Positions 37,979 to 46,658 of a DNA stretch of 64,000 nucleotides are shown piece by piece. The notes below the pieces were generated by a model, which searched no databases, had not been told where the DNA came from, and was given only the letters and a program-made list of their open reading frames with translations. The position numbers and the translations under genes are program-made. The DNA is from Rhodoferax sp. (lineage in GTDB: Bacteria > Pseudomonadota > Gammaproteobacteria > Burkholderiales > Burkholderiaceae_C): positions 62,001-126,000 of the forward strand of contig NZ_JADMJN010000007.1 in assembly GCF_018780565.1 (NCBI RefSeq), in the 5' to 3' direction. Each line of letters starts with the position of its first letter. The first letter of the stretch is position 1.

Positions 37979-38776
37979 ATGGAAAAAATTATTGAAAACC
38001 GACAAATAGTCATTCGAAACAAGGTCCTCACGCTCGCAAATGTGCGAGCAGTGGCAAAGGCCGTTGCAGTTCAACTCGAAAGCATTCCCCCTGAGGATAG
38101 AAATAAAGCCGAACTGACCTTCGTAGCTCGATGCGACGATGGTTCGTCGTTTCAGAGTGAGGATATCGACATCTTTGCCGAGGACTCGGTAATTGCGCAG
38201 AAGCGTGTGACCCATGTCACTGTGACGTACTCCTTCTACCCAAACAAGGCTCGAGTGGAAGTTGCTCTTCGGCACGGGGATATGGACGGAACGATAACGG
38301 TCAGCGGCCGAAGTCGCATCTGGGTTGCAGGCACACTAGAAACGTTAGCTGGCCTCTTCAAAAGCTTCCCGCCGCAAGACAATCCATATTTGAAGCATTC
38401 AAGCGTTATTAACTTCGCCCTTACTATGGGCATTGGTTCGATCATTTTTCTCTTAATCACCTTGCTCCCGACCACCCCGCCCAAGGAAGAGGACGCTCTA
38501 AAGTTCGCTTGGTTTGTCAGCACATTGAGGGAATTTCCTGTGCTTCACTATGTAATCAAGTACGCGTTGACTTGGCTTGTGGGCTGGCCTGGGAGATCGA
38601 TAGTCACTGACCGTTTCAAGCAGCTTTGGCCGTCCATAGAACTACAGATTGGCCCCGAGCACCTGTTGACTGAGAAACTCCGTCGAAAATTGCTCGGCAC
38701 AGCATTCGTACTTGGAGTTGTACCTTTGTCGTTAACAGTTTTATACGACATCTTGAAGGCATTAACCGGGCATTAA
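37979..38776 (+). CDS. Two-TM membrane protein of unknown function (element cargo)
   Basis: 265 aa from ATG 37979; a GTG at 37961 would add six residues, and neither start has a good ribosome site. The N-terminal 135 residues look soluble and beta-rich (VTHVTVTYSFYPNKARVEVAL, GTITVSGRSRIWVAGTLETL). Hydrophobic helices follow at about 145-163 (INFALTMGIGSIIFLLITLL) and 241-260 (AFVLGVVPLSLTVLYDIL). I do not recognise the family. GC content is clearly lower than in the flanking core genes, as expected for cargo on a mobile element. Possible roles include superinfection exclusion or another host-benefit trait, but nothing in the sequence proves one. Confidence 0.7.
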   Translation: MEKIIENRQIVIRNKVLTLANVRAVAKAVAVQLESIPPEDRNKAELTFVARCDDGSSFQSEDIDIFAEDSVIAQKRVTHVTVTYSFYPNKARVEVALRHGDMDGTITVSGRSRIWVAGTLETLAGLFKSFPPQDNPYLKHSSVINFALTMGIGSIIFLLITLLPTTPPKEEDALKFAWFVSTLREFPVLHYVIKYALTWLVGWPGRSIVTDRFKQLWPSIELQIGPEHLLTEKLRRKLLGTAFVLGVVPLSLTVLYDILKALTGH

Positions 38777-39103
38777 AGCAGTCTGATCGCCACGTGTCTT
38801 TAGACGTTCACGGGAAAATCTCGATTTCTCAGTTCTCAGTTCTCAGTTCTCAGTTCTCAGTTCTCAGTTCTCAGATTCGACAATAGTGGGGAGCCAATAT
38901 TACGAGCGTCGAGTAACGAGCGATCCACTTGACCGAACGACCCGCCGCACCGCCCTCCCCCGCTCGCTCCGCATCACGGGGGCAAGTGCCGATGCGTTAG
39001 CGGCTCGGCACGCTGTGGCTCTCGGAGAAGGACAAAGACTGTTTATCAAGGCGCGATGGGAATGCGGTAGTACGCCACCATTGCACCCGCGACCACGGCC
39101 AAC
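38777..39103. other. Non-coding segment of the element with tandem repeat
   Basis: Holds the (TTCTCAG)7 array and a GC-rich stretch near 38940-39010. A plus-strand frame from 38886 has no ribosome site or domain and overlaps the 71-aa gene on the other strand, so it is not called. Confidence 0.5.
38826..38874. repeat. Seven perfect tandem copies of TTCTCAG
   Basis: 49 bp, 7 x 7 bp without a mismatch, 49 bp after the cargo gene stop. The unit is too short and lacks spacers for a CRISPR array. It is either a slippage-prone microsatellite or an iteron-like binding array. Confidence 0.95.
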
Positions 39104-39319
39104 TCAGTGCCGTCGATGTGTCACCATGGGGGCCACAGCCCCCATACCCCCATTCTTGGCGGCTTCTGCGGCATGGGTTGCTTGTCCCAAGCGCTCGAGG
39201 TAGCGCACTATCACAGGATCCCAACCATGCTCATCAACAGAGCGTTGAGCAATATCAATCAGCCAGGCGCAAGTCGAGATGGTGCGGTCCATGGAATCGT
39301 CCGAGTTGTGGTCATTCAT
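39104..39319 (-). CDS. Small hypothetical protein (71 aa) next to attR
   Basis: MNDHNSDDSMDRTISTCAWLID begins a 71-aa acidic-to-neutral protein with AAAG six to ten bases before ATG 39319 as a possible ribosome site. An in-frame extension to 39481 is antisense to the tRNA fragment and is rejected. No recognised domain; a single predicted helix-rich region (IAQRSVDEHGWDPVIVRYLERL). It may be an element regulator or accessory gene. Confidence 0.5.
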   Translation of the reverse strand: MNDHNSDDSMDRTISTCAWLIDIAQRSVDEHGWDPVIVRYLERLGQATHAAEAAKNGGMGAVAPMVTHRRH

Positions 39320-39435
39320 AACGTAGCTCTTTCGTAGCTTCTGACAGCTGTTTGAGGCTACGCATGGCACCCGGTTACGTGGTGCGTGTGTCTGTAAGCC
39401 GTGGGCAGGACGTTGAAAACAGGGTGCTTCCTGCT

Positions 39436-39482
39436 CTCTTAATCCGTAGGTCGACAGTTCGAATCTGTCAGGACCCACCACT
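39436..39482. repeat. attR core, 47-bp direct repeat (tRNA-Lys 3' fragment)
   Basis: Identical to 35410-35456. It contains the 3' part of tRNA-Lys from the anticodon loop onward with CCA, but no 5' half, so it is not a functional tRNA gene. Confidence 0.93.
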
Positions 39483-39785
39483 AGTGGACCTGGCCATCGC
39501 TTAACGCACTATTGACGCAAGGTCGCCCCGACAGAGCTTTGGTTGACCCGCATGAAAGTTGGACGTTAGCAGTGCGGCGTGGCCAGCCGAGCAGGTAATG
39601 AGCCCCACTCAATCCTTGAAGCTCACCCCCAAGGTACTCAGCTTTTTTGCATATGAATCCCTGCGCTTTTTCGCGCTCGTGGCAATTGAAGGCGAAGTGA
39701 CGCCATCAGCTTGGAACTGAGCTCTGCGCGGGTTCATGAACATCGGATGTGGATCAAAAAGTGCACAGCACATTCAGAAACGCAA
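39483..39785. other. Gene-free stretch to the right of the integrated element
   Basis: No reading frame with a ribosome site or recognisable domain. It is the original downstream flank of tRNA-Lys, and no repeats or hairpins of note are seen. Confidence 0.5.
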
Positions 39786-40748
39786 TCAGGTCCTAAGGGT
39801 ATGTTCAAGTCGCTGCGCCACCAAGCGCACCAGGGCGCGCGCGTTGGCACCTGCGGTGTGTACGGGCAAGGTCAGGGCTTGTACGCAGTCGCCCTCCGCA
39901 ATGGGCAAGTGCCAATCGGGCAGTAGATTGTGCAAACGCCCGGCCGCTACGTCCTCCTGCACGCAAAAGTCGGGGGCCAACACAACCCCCTGGCCGAGAC
40001 GCGCCAGCGGGACCAAGGCTTCGAGGCTGTCGGCGCTGATGTGAGGCTGCAGCTCCACGGTCTCGCGGGCGGGGCCGCTGCGGCTGTGCCACTGCAGCAG
40101 CCAGCTTTGCGCACCGCCCTCCAGCATGAGCAAAGGCCATTGCTGCAAGGCCTGCGGACCCTGCAGGAGTGATTGCGCGCTGCCATACGCACCAATGCGA
40201 TAGCGCAGCACCGGCTGGGCCACACAGTCCTCAGGGGGCTTGCGGGTAATGCGAAAGGCCACATCCACCCCCTCGCGCACCAGGTCGACCCGGCGCTCGG
40301 TGAACATCAACTCCATGGCCACGCCCGGATGGGTGCGACCAAACTCGGCCAGCAAAGGCAACAACACGCTGTAACCGAAGGCACGCATGCTGGTGATGCG
40401 CAAGCGCCCCTGCAGGGCATCCCCCTCCTTTCGCAGCGCCATGCGTGCCGCATTAGCGGCTTCGTGCACAACCTGGGCCCGCGCAGCCAGCGCGCGCCCG
40501 GCCTCGGTCAACCCCAGGGAGCGGGTGGTGCGCGCCAGCAGCGTCTGGCCGACGATCTGTTCCATGGCAGCCACGCGGCGGCTGACGGCCGCACGCGTCA
40601 GCCCCAACTGGCGCGCTGCGCGTGAAAAGCTGCCGGCCGCGACCACACGGGCAAACAACTCCAGCGCGTTGGCATCCAAGGCCGCGTTCTCGCGATGGCG
40701 GTGCAGCCGGGTTGCTGACAAGGCAATCGCGTCTTTTGGTGAGTTCAT
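39786..40748 (-). CDS. LysR family transcriptional regulator
   Basis: 320 aa. The HTH is at about 28-85 (LELFARVVAAGSFSRAARQLGLTRAAVSRRVAAME), preceded by a 25-residue leader that may be untranslated. The substrate-binding domain follows from about 110 (GRLRITSMRAFGYSVLLPLLAEF). It is divergent from the alpha/beta hydrolase gene, the usual layout of a LysR regulator and its target. The effector is unknown. Confidence 0.9.
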   Translation of the reverse strand: MNSPKDAIALSATRLHRHRENAALDANALELFARVVAAGSFSRAARQLGLTRAAVSRRVAAMEQIVGQTLLARTTRSLGLTEAGRALAARAQVVHEAANAARMALRKEGDALQGRLRITSMRAFGYSVLLPLLAEFGRTHPGVAMELMFTERRVDLVREGVDVAFRITRKPPEDCVAQPVLRYRIGAYGSAQSLLQGPQALQQWPLLMLEGGAQSWLLQWHSRSGPARETVELQPHISADSLEALVPLARLGQGVVLAPDFCVQEDVAAGRLHNLLPDWHLPIAEGDCVQALTLPVHTAGANARALVRLVAQRLEHTLRT

Positions 40749-40837
40749 GTAAACAGTGTGGTGAAAATAGTTAGTCTATTCAAAAAATTAGTACAAATCT
40801 ACCATGCAGCTTCATGAACCACCTGTTTGGAGACACT

Positions 40838-41872
40838 ATGTCCTCTGCCTTGTCCGCCGCTGCCCCCACTGCCACGTATGTGAGGACTACATTGGAATCT
40901 CCCGACCAAGCGCACCTGCATGCCCATCTGCCATTCCAGGACGAACCCTCTCCGCAGGACGCCGAGGTAAGCATGGCCGCTGTGCAATTTGCCGCCACGG
41001 ATGGTCACCCTCTGCACGGGCACTGGTTTGTGCCGCAGCACCGCCCCGCCCACGCGGTGGCAGTCATGGCGCCCGCCACCGGTGTGCCGCAGCGCTACTA
41101 CCACGCCTTTGCCCGCTGGCTGGCCGCACGTGGCTATGCCGTGCTGTGCTTTGACTACCGCGGAATGGGCGCACGCAGCGCCAGTGGGCGCACCGGCATG
41201 CGCGAGTGGGTGCGCCACGACCTCTCGGGGGCCTTGGCCTGTGCGAAGGCCCGAAGCACCCGAAGCGACCCTCACTTGCCCGTGCTGTGGGTCGGGCACT
41301 CCTTGGGTGGCAATGGATTGCCGCTGGTACAGGGGCTTGAGCACATCAACGCTGTCATTACCCTGGGTTCCCAGTTCGGGTACTGGAAACTGTGGCCACG
41401 CGGATGGCACCGCCAGGTGACCCGTGTGTTTTATGGGCGCTGGGTCCCGCTGTGTGTGCGTCTTACCGGCAAGCTGCCGGGCTGGGCGCTGGGCGGTGGC
41501 GAGGCGCTGCCCGGGGCCGCCGCCATGGACTGGTCTCGATGGGGCATGTCGCCGGGATACTTTCGCGATGACCCGGCGTGCGACGGTTGGTACCAGCCCG
41601 ACCAATTTCAGGGTCACATGCAACTGTGGAGCATTGACGACGACAAAACTTTTGGTCCGGTGGATGCGGTGGACGCACTGGCAGCGTGCTTTGGTCAGAG
41701 CGGGGGCCAAGTCGAGCGCTTGCACCTGCACCCGCGCGCGGTAGGGCGCAAAGCAGTAGGACATTTTGGTGTGTTCCAACGCGTGGCGGAAGCGGAAATT
41801 TGGCCCCTGCTGTTAAAGCACATTGAGGCCAAGGTGCCACTCTTGCACCCTGCGGTGGGCGTTACTTCCTAG
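40838..41872 (+). CDS. Alpha/beta hydrolase (serine aminopeptidase S33-like)
   Basis: 344 aa from ATG 40838, which has GGAG five bases upstream; the ATG at 40814 lacks one. VMAPATGVPQRYYHAFARWLAARGY and the nucleophile elbow WVGHSLGGNGLPL are characteristic. The catalytic His is likely GRKAVGHFGVF near the end. Substrate unknown; lipase/esterase or thioesterase activity is possible. Divergent from a LysR regulator gene. Confidence 0.85.
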   Translation: MSSALSAAAPTATYVRTTLESPDQAHLHAHLPFQDEPSPQDAEVSMAAVQFAATDGHPLHGHWFVPQHRPAHAVAVMAPATGVPQRYYHAFARWLAARGYAVLCFDYRGMGARSASGRTGMREWVRHDLSGALACAKARSTRSDPHLPVLWVGHSLGGNGLPLVQGLEHINAVITLGSQFGYWKLWPRGWHRQVTRVFYGRWVPLCVRLTGKLPGWALGGGEALPGAAAMDWSRWGMSPGYFRDDPACDGWYQPDQFQGHMQLWSIDDDKTFGPVDAVDALAACFGQSGGQVERLHLHPRAVGRKAVGHFGVFQRVAEAEIWPLLLKHIEAKVPLLHPAVGVTS

Positions 41873-41890
41873 CCAATACGTGCCGTTTTA

Positions 41891-42532
41891 TCAGGGGGCC
41901 AACACCCGGATTTGAAGCAAACGCGCGGCCTCAGTCCCCGCCTCACTGCTGTAGCTGCCGCTTGGTACACCGCTTCCGCTGGATGCGATCGTGATCCATT
42001 GGCCCAAGGGCGCACTGACCGTCGTGACAGTCTCAGTGCGCGACTGCTTGGGTAGGTCTGCGCCAACGCGCTCATCCACACTGGCTGAGCGTACTTCGAC
42101 TTCCACCGTGACAGGCTGCTTGCCGCCGGGCCATCGCGGCTTGACGGTGATGCTTTGCCCCGCATCCATCCAGGTCACGGCATTCGTCACGCCGCCGCTT
42201 CGGTTGCTGGCAGACACCCCGGGGGCTGACAGCGAAGCGCTCTGCGCTTCAACGCTGCGCACCCATTGCATCGGCATGGCCTGCTCCACACGCAAGCTGG
42301 CCTTTTCACCATTGCGGACACGAACCCGTTGCGGCGTCAAAAGCGGCTGACCCGGTTGTGTGCTGACGGTAAGCCCTGCGCTGGCTTCGGCCACTTGCCG
42401 CAATTCAACCGTCAGGTCACGCTTGGGAACTTGTGCCAGCACAGGCAGCGCACAAAGCACCCACATAGCCAATCCAGGCAACAGCAACTTTGCGCGAAGC
42501 AATGGGAGTATCAGGTGCAGCATGCCGTTCAT
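41891..42532 (-). CDS. Secreted hypothetical protein
   Basis: 213 aa from ATG 42532; further upstream codons run into the helicase terminator and are rejected. Residues 1-34 form a signal peptide ending ALPVLAQ. The remainder is beta-rich with alternating polar and hydrophobic residues (RVRNGEKASLRVEQAMPM, QSITVKPRWPGGKQPVTVEVEV). No family is recognised. It lies downstream of the helicase gene, beyond its terminator, and is convergent with the hydrolase gene. Confidence 0.7.
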   Translation of the reverse strand: MNGMLHLILPLLRAKLLLPGLAMWVLCALPVLAQVPKRDLTVELRQVAEASAGLTVSTQPGQPLLTPQRVRVRNGEKASLRVEQAMPMQWVRSVEAQSASLSAPGVSASNRSGGVTNAVTWMDAGQSITVKPRWPGGKQPVTVEVEVRSASVDERVGADLPKQSRTETVTTVSAPLGQWITIASSGSGVPSGSYSSEAGTEAARLLQIRVLAP

Positions 42533-42562
42533 TATGAAGGGGGAATTCCTGTTTGCAAAAAA

Positions 42563-42588
42563 AAACAGCCTGGCAAACCAGGCTGTTT
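42563..42588 (-). terminator. Rho-independent terminator of the DEAD-box helicase gene
   Basis: An 11-bp stem AAACAGCCTGG (42563-42573) / CCAGGCTGTTT (42578-42588) with CAAA loop is followed on the minus strand by about nine T. Confidence 0.95.
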
Positions 42589-42629
42589 CGATCACTCAAA
42601 TAGACCACCCGCATCAGCGGGCTTAGCTA

Positions 42630-44483
42630 TCAAGCCGTGCGTGCAGGACGTTTTTTGGCGTCGCGTGGCACAAACACTTTGCCGCCGTTACCGGGCTTCA
42701 CGCCCATCGGTTTGCCAAAAGCTGGCTTACGGGCACCAAAGTCACCACGGGGTGCAGCAGCACCGTCATTGCGGGCACCGGCAAAGCGGTCGTTGAAACC
42801 ACCCTTGCGCTCATAGCTGAAACCTTCTCGGGCACCGCCACCTGCGCTGCGATCGTCGCGCTGGCCAAATCCGGAATTGCTATTATTTTGATAGCCACCT
42901 CCAAACGATTCACGAGGAGCTCCGGCATTTCTATCAGCGAAACCACCACGATTGCCAGCAAAACCGCCCGAACGGCCACCGCCACCAAAGTTGCGCTCAC
43001 GGGAGTGACCATCGTTGCCGCCGCGGCCACCCGAATTGGGACGCGAGTCAGGGAAACGCTGCTGCGGCTCCAGTCCAGGAATGGTCTCGCCCTTGAACTG
43101 CTGGCGGCTATGGAATTCGATGTCCATGATGCGGCGACGATCGCGGAACTCGGCAAAGGTCACGGCAATGCCGTCACGTCCGGCACGTCCGGTACGGCCA
43201 ATGCGGTGGGTATAGTCTTCTGCCTTCATGGGCAAGCCGAAATTGAACACGTGTGTCACAGTGGGTACGTCAATACCGCGCGCTGCCACATCGGTCGCCA
43301 CCAAAATTTGCACCTGACCTTGACGCAGCGCCATCAAACGACGGTTACGCACGCCCTGGCTCAAGGCACCATGCAATGCCACAGCGGAGAAGCCGTCTTG
43401 TTGCAGGTCATTGGCCAAGCCATCGCACTCGATTTGCGTGCTGGCAAAAACGATCGCCTGGTTGATGGTGGTGTCGCGCAGCCAGTGGTCCAGCAATTTA
43501 CGCTTGTGCTGTGCGTTGTCGGCCCAGAACAGCTTTTGACTGATATTGGCGTGCTTTTCTTGCGGTGAGTCGATTTGCAGTTTTTGCGGTTCGCGCATCA
43601 CGCGTGAAGCCAGTTGCTGAATGCGCGGTGCGAAAGTAGCACTGAACATCATGGTTTGCTTGCGCTGGATGGTCAGCTGGTTGATTTCAGCCAGGTCATC
43701 GGAGAAGCCCAGGTCCAGCATGCGGTCGGCTTCGTCAACCACCAGGAATTGCACTTGGTCCAGCTTGATTTGCATGGAGCGCTGCAGATCAAGCAGACGA
43801 CCCGGTGTGGCCACCACGAGGTTGGCATTTTGCAGCTTGGCAATTTGCAACTGGTAAGGCATGCCGCCAACGATGTTGGCAACCCGCAAACCGCGGCAGT
43901 GTTGCACCAGATCGATGGCGTCGTGGGCAACTTGCTGGGCCAGTTCGCGTGTCGGGCACACGATCAGGGCACCCGGTGTGGCGGGCGCGAAATGACGCGG
44001 ATTGGTCGGATCCTTGCGCTTGGCTCGCTTGGGAGGCGCCTCGCCCTTGGCAGCGGCGTCAGCAACAGCTTGCTCGAAATCAGCGCGCTCTTTGGCTTCG
44101 GCTTGCGCTTGCTGAGTCAGCAAGGTGTGCAACACGGGCAACAGAAAAGCGGCCGTCTTGCCACTGCCGGTCTGGCTGGAAACCATCAAATCGATAAAGC
44201 GGGCCGCCTTGTCGTCAGCGCCATGGCCTTGCATGGCCAGGGGAATGGTTTTCTGCTGCACCGTAGTGGGCTGGGTAAAACCCAGGTCTTTCACGGCCTG
44301 GATCAACTCGGGAGCGAGGCCCAGAGTTACAAAGCCATTGGGGACTTCTGCGATGGCTTCAGCAGCTTGAACAGCCTCGACGGCGTCAACAGGCTGGGCA
44401 ACGGTTTGCGTCGCCACGGTTGTGTCATTGGAAAAATTTTCGACAAGCGATGTTTCGCCCGTCGCTTGGATAGCGTCAGTCAT
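42630..44483 (-). CDS. DEAD-box RNA helicase, RhlE-like
   Basis: 617 aa from ATG 44483. Q motif GFTQPTTVQQKTIPLAM, motif I SSQTGSGKTAAF, Ia PTRELAQQ, DEAD motif VVDEADRMLDLGF, SAT (MFSATFAPR), and motif VI HRIGRTGRAGRDG. A charged insertion of about 45 residues (around QAQAEAKERADFEQAV ... PPKRAKRKDP) separates motifs I and Ia. The C-terminal about 140 residues are Gly/Arg/Asn-rich, a typical RNA-binding tail. It unwinds RNA in ribosome assembly or cold adaptation. A 17-bp repeat copy (42879-42895) lies in the tail. Confidence 0.93.
   Translation of the reverse strand: MTDAIQATGETSLVENFSNDTTVATQTVAQPVDAVEAVQAAEAIAEVPNGFVTLGLAPELIQAVKDLGFTQPTTVQQKTIPLAMQGHGADDKAARFIDLMVSSQTGSGKTAAFLLPVLHTLLTQQAQAEAKERADFEQAVADAAAKGEAPPKRAKRKDPTNPRHFAPATPGALIVCPTRELAQQVAHDAIDLVQHCRGLRVANIVGGMPYQLQIAKLQNANLVVATPGRLLDLQRSMQIKLDQVQFLVVDEADRMLDLGFSDDLAEINQLTIQRKQTMMFSATFAPRIQQLASRVMREPQKLQIDSPQEKHANISQKLFWADNAQHKRKLLDHWLRDTTINQAIVFASTQIECDGLANDLQQDGFSAVALHGALSQGVRNRRLMALRQGQVQILVATDVAARGIDVPTVTHVFNFGLPMKAEDYTHRIGRTGRAGRDGIAVTFAEFRDRRRIMDIEFHSRQQFKGETIPGLEPQQRFPDSRPNSGGRGGNDGHSRERNFGGGGRSGGFAGNRGGFADRNAGAPRESFGGGYQNNSNSGFGQRDDRSAGGGAREGFSYERKGGFNDRFAGARNDGAAAPRGDFGARKPAFGKPMGVKPGNGGKVFVPRDAKKRPARTA
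42879..42895. repeat. Dispersed 17-bp inverted repeat, copy d (inside RNA helicase tail)
   Basis: GCTAT-N7-ATAGC; on the minus strand it encodes part of GGYQNNSNSG, a frame different from most other copies. Confidence 0.7.
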
Positions 44484-44724
44484 GAATTTACTCACACGCG
44501 AGCGCCGCAGGGTCTGCGACTGCTCCGTCAATGGTTAAAAAACATCAACCATCAAACGGAACCTGCTCTGACTCACGAGGAGTTCAATCAGCGCTGGGGG
44601 CCCTTCTTAAGCAATGCCGCGGATGCGATACACGCTTTGGACCCAGTGAATGAAGGGAGATGTACAAATATGCACTGCTGTTTGCAGCGCAGCCTTGGAT
44701 TATGGCACAGATTCGGGTTTCTAC

Positions 44725-45312
44725 CTAATCCCCCAGCTTTAAAAAATGTTTCCGGTAGTGCTCCAGCTCGTCAATGGACTCGTGAACGTCGGCCAGGGCC
44801 GTGTGACGCTGCTGCTTTTTGAACGAGTTGTAGACCTCAGGGCGCCAACGCTTGGACAACTCCTTGAGCGTGCTCACGTCCAGGTTGCGGTAGTGAAAAA
44901 ACGCTTCCAGCTTGGGCATGTACTTCACCAAAAACCGTCGGTCCTGCCCGATGCTATTGCCGCACATGGGGGAGCTGTTTTTGGGCACGTACTGGTTGAG
45001 AAAGGCGATCAATTGTTCCTCGGCCTGGGCCTCCGACAGCGTGGATGCCTTGACCTTGTCAATGAGACCATTTTTGCCATGGGTGCCTTTGTTCCAGGCG
45101 TCCATCTTGTCCAGCTGCTCGTTGCTTTGGTGGATGACGAGCACAGGACCCTCGACCCGGGATTCGAGCTTGGGTCCGGTGACGATGACCGCGATTTCGA
45201 TGATGCGCTCCCGCTCAGGGTCAAGACCCGTCATTTCACAGTCGAGCCAGACAAGGTTTTGATCGGATTTGGCCAGCGCTGCGCTCGTCGTGGGGGTGTT
45301 GATAGGATCCAT
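44725..45312 (-). CDS. orn: Oligoribonuclease
   Basis: 195 aa from ATG 45312; upstream codons to 45510 lie in the divergent protease gene and are not family-like. DEDDh exonuclease motifs: [21 protein letters not shown] (Exo I), [14 protein letters not shown] (Exo II) and [14 protein letters not shown] (Exo III). It degrades 2-5 nt RNA and linear pGpG, so it also closes c-di-GMP turnover. Confidence 0.96.
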   Translation of the reverse strand: MDPINTPTTSAALAKSDQNLVWLDCEMTGLDPERERIIEIAVIVTGPKLESRVEGPVLVIHQSNEQLDKMDAWNKGTHGKNGLIDKVKASTLSEAQAEEQLIAFLNQYVPKNSSPMCGNSIGQDRRFLVKYMPKLEAFFHYRNLDVSTLKELSKRWRPEVYNSFKKQQRHTALADVHESIDELEHYRKHFLKLGD

Positions 45313-45349
45313 GCGCTCAATTGTCGCTGATGGCCTAAACTCGGGCGCC

Positions 45350-46627
45350 ATGGCTGATTCACTTTTCCCTCTTCCCCCCGCATTGATGCTGACATTGATC
45401 TTTGCATTCACGTTGCTGGCGAGTCTGGTGCTGAAATTCTGGCTCAGCTCGCGCCAGATCCGGCATGTGGCACAACACCGCGACCAGGTACCACCTGCCT
45501 TTGCAGGCACCGTGTCGCTGGCCGCTCATCAGAAGGCCGCCGACTACACCATCACCAAAGCCCGCCTGGGCTTGCTGGACATGGCTCTGGGTGGCGCGGT
45601 CCTGCTGGGCTGGACACTGCTGGGCGGCCTGTCGGCGCTCAACCTCGCGCTGCTCGACTGGCTTGGTGGCGGCATGGTTCAGCAAGTGGCGCTGCTTGCG
45701 GCCTTTGTGCTGATCAGCGGCCTGATCGACATGCCCCTGACGCTGTACCAGACCTTCGTGATTGAAGAGCGCTTCGGCTTCAACAAAATGACCTTCAAGC
45801 TCTGGCTGGCAGACCTGATCAAGTCCAGCCTGGTGGGTGCGGTCATTGGCTTGCCCATCGTGGCGCTGATTTTGTGGATGATGGGCGCCGCCGGCACGGT
45901 GTGGTGGTTGTGGGCATGGGGCGTCTGGATGGGTTTGAATTTGCTTCTGCTCACGATCTACCCAACCTTCATCGCGCCGCTGTTCAACAAGTTTGCGCCG
46001 CTGGAAGACGAAACCCTCAAGGCGCGCGTCACAGCCCTGATGCAGCGCTGCGGCTTCGCCGCCAAGGGCTTGTTTGTGATGGATGGCAGCAAGCGCAGTG
46101 CGCATGCCAACGCCTACTTCACCGGTTTTGGCGCTGCTAAACGCGTTGTGTTTTACGACACGCTGTTATCCAAGCTCTCGGCAGGCGAAGTGGACGCCGT
46201 GCTGGCCCACGAACTGGGGCACTTCAAGCACAAGCACATCATCAAGCGCATCGTTTCGCAGTTTGCCTTGAGCCTGCTGGGGTTTGCCTTGCTGGGCTGG
46301 CTCGCTACCCAGGTCTGGTTCTACACCGGACTGGGAGTACAGCCCAACCTGAAGGCGCCCAATGACGCCCTGGCGCTGCTCCTGTTCATGCTGGCCATTC
46401 CGGTGTTCAGCTTCTTCATTGCACCGGTAATGGCGCAGTTCTCGCGCAAACACGAGTTTGAAGCCGATGCCTATGCCATCGCCCAAACCAGCGGCAAGGA
46501 TCTCTCCACCGCACTGCTCAAGCTCTACGAAGACAATGCATCAACACTGACACCTGATCCGGTGTACGTGAAGTTCTACTACTCGCATCCACCAGCCTCC
46601 GAGCGCCTGGCAAAGATGGTGGCCTGA
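45350..46627 (+). CDS. M48 family membrane metalloprotease (Ste24-like)
   Basis: 425 aa from ATG 45350. Zinc-site [10 protein letters not shown] and the third ligand in EFEADAYA; five or more TM helices, including [19 protein letters not shown] between helices as in Ste24/CaaX protease 1. Bacterial members are thought to process or degrade membrane proteins. Divergent from orn with 37 bp between. Confidence 0.92.
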   Translation: MADSLFPLPPALMLTLIFAFTLLASLVLKFWLSSRQIRHVAQHRDQVPPAFAGTVSLAAHQKAADYTITKARLGLLDMALGGAVLLGWTLLGGLSALNLALLDWLGGGMVQQVALLAAFVLISGLIDMPLTLYQTFVIEERFGFNKMTFKLWLADLIKSSLVGAVIGLPIVALILWMMGAAGTVWWLWAWGVWMGLNLLLLTIYPTFIAPLFNKFAPLEDETLKARVTALMQRCGFAAKGLFVMDGSKRSAHANAYFTGFGAAKRVVFYDTLLSKLSAGEVDAVLAHELGHFKHKHIIKRIVSQFALSLLGFALLGWLATQVWFYTGLGVQPNLKAPNDALALLLFMLAIPVFSFFIAPVMAQFSRKHEFEADAYAIAQTSGKDLSTALLKLYEDNASTLTPDPVYVKFYYSHPPASERLAKMVA

Positions 46628-46658
46628 CCCCGCAACTTGTCACCTCGATACCGCCGCC

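Larger units (their letters stand above)
35410..39482. mobile_element. Integrated element (about 4.07 kb) in tRNA-Lys with rep-xis-int module
   Basis: The element is bounded by a perfect 47-bp direct repeat: 35410-35456, in the tRNA 3' half, and 39436-39482. The minus-strand genes rep (HUH initiator), xis-like HTH and tyrosine integrase overlap each other, and int abuts the tRNA. The rightward part holds a two-TM protein gene, (TTCTCAG)7 and a 71-aa orphan, with visibly lower GC than the flanks. No capsid, transfer ATPase, relaxase or toxin-antitoxin gene is seen. The order rep-xis-int at a tRNA resembles actinomycete AICEs (pSAM2). A satellite of a filamentous or other phage is an alternative reading. 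Confidence 0.85.

Noticed and set aside
38826..38874. CRISPR array
   Set aside because: The repeat unit is 7 bp with no spacers and no cas genes; a tandem microsatellite.
38886..39203. 105-aa plus-strand frame in the element
   Set aside because: No ribosome site, low-complexity Arg/Pro/Ala composition, overlaps the 71-aa gene on the other strand.
39436..39480. Second tRNA-Lys gene
   Set aside because: Only the 3' half is present; it is the attR copy of the integration target.
39320..39481. 54-residue N-terminal extension of the 71-aa protein
   Set aside because: It is translation of the antisense of the tRNA fragment and its flank, a frequent annotation artefact.
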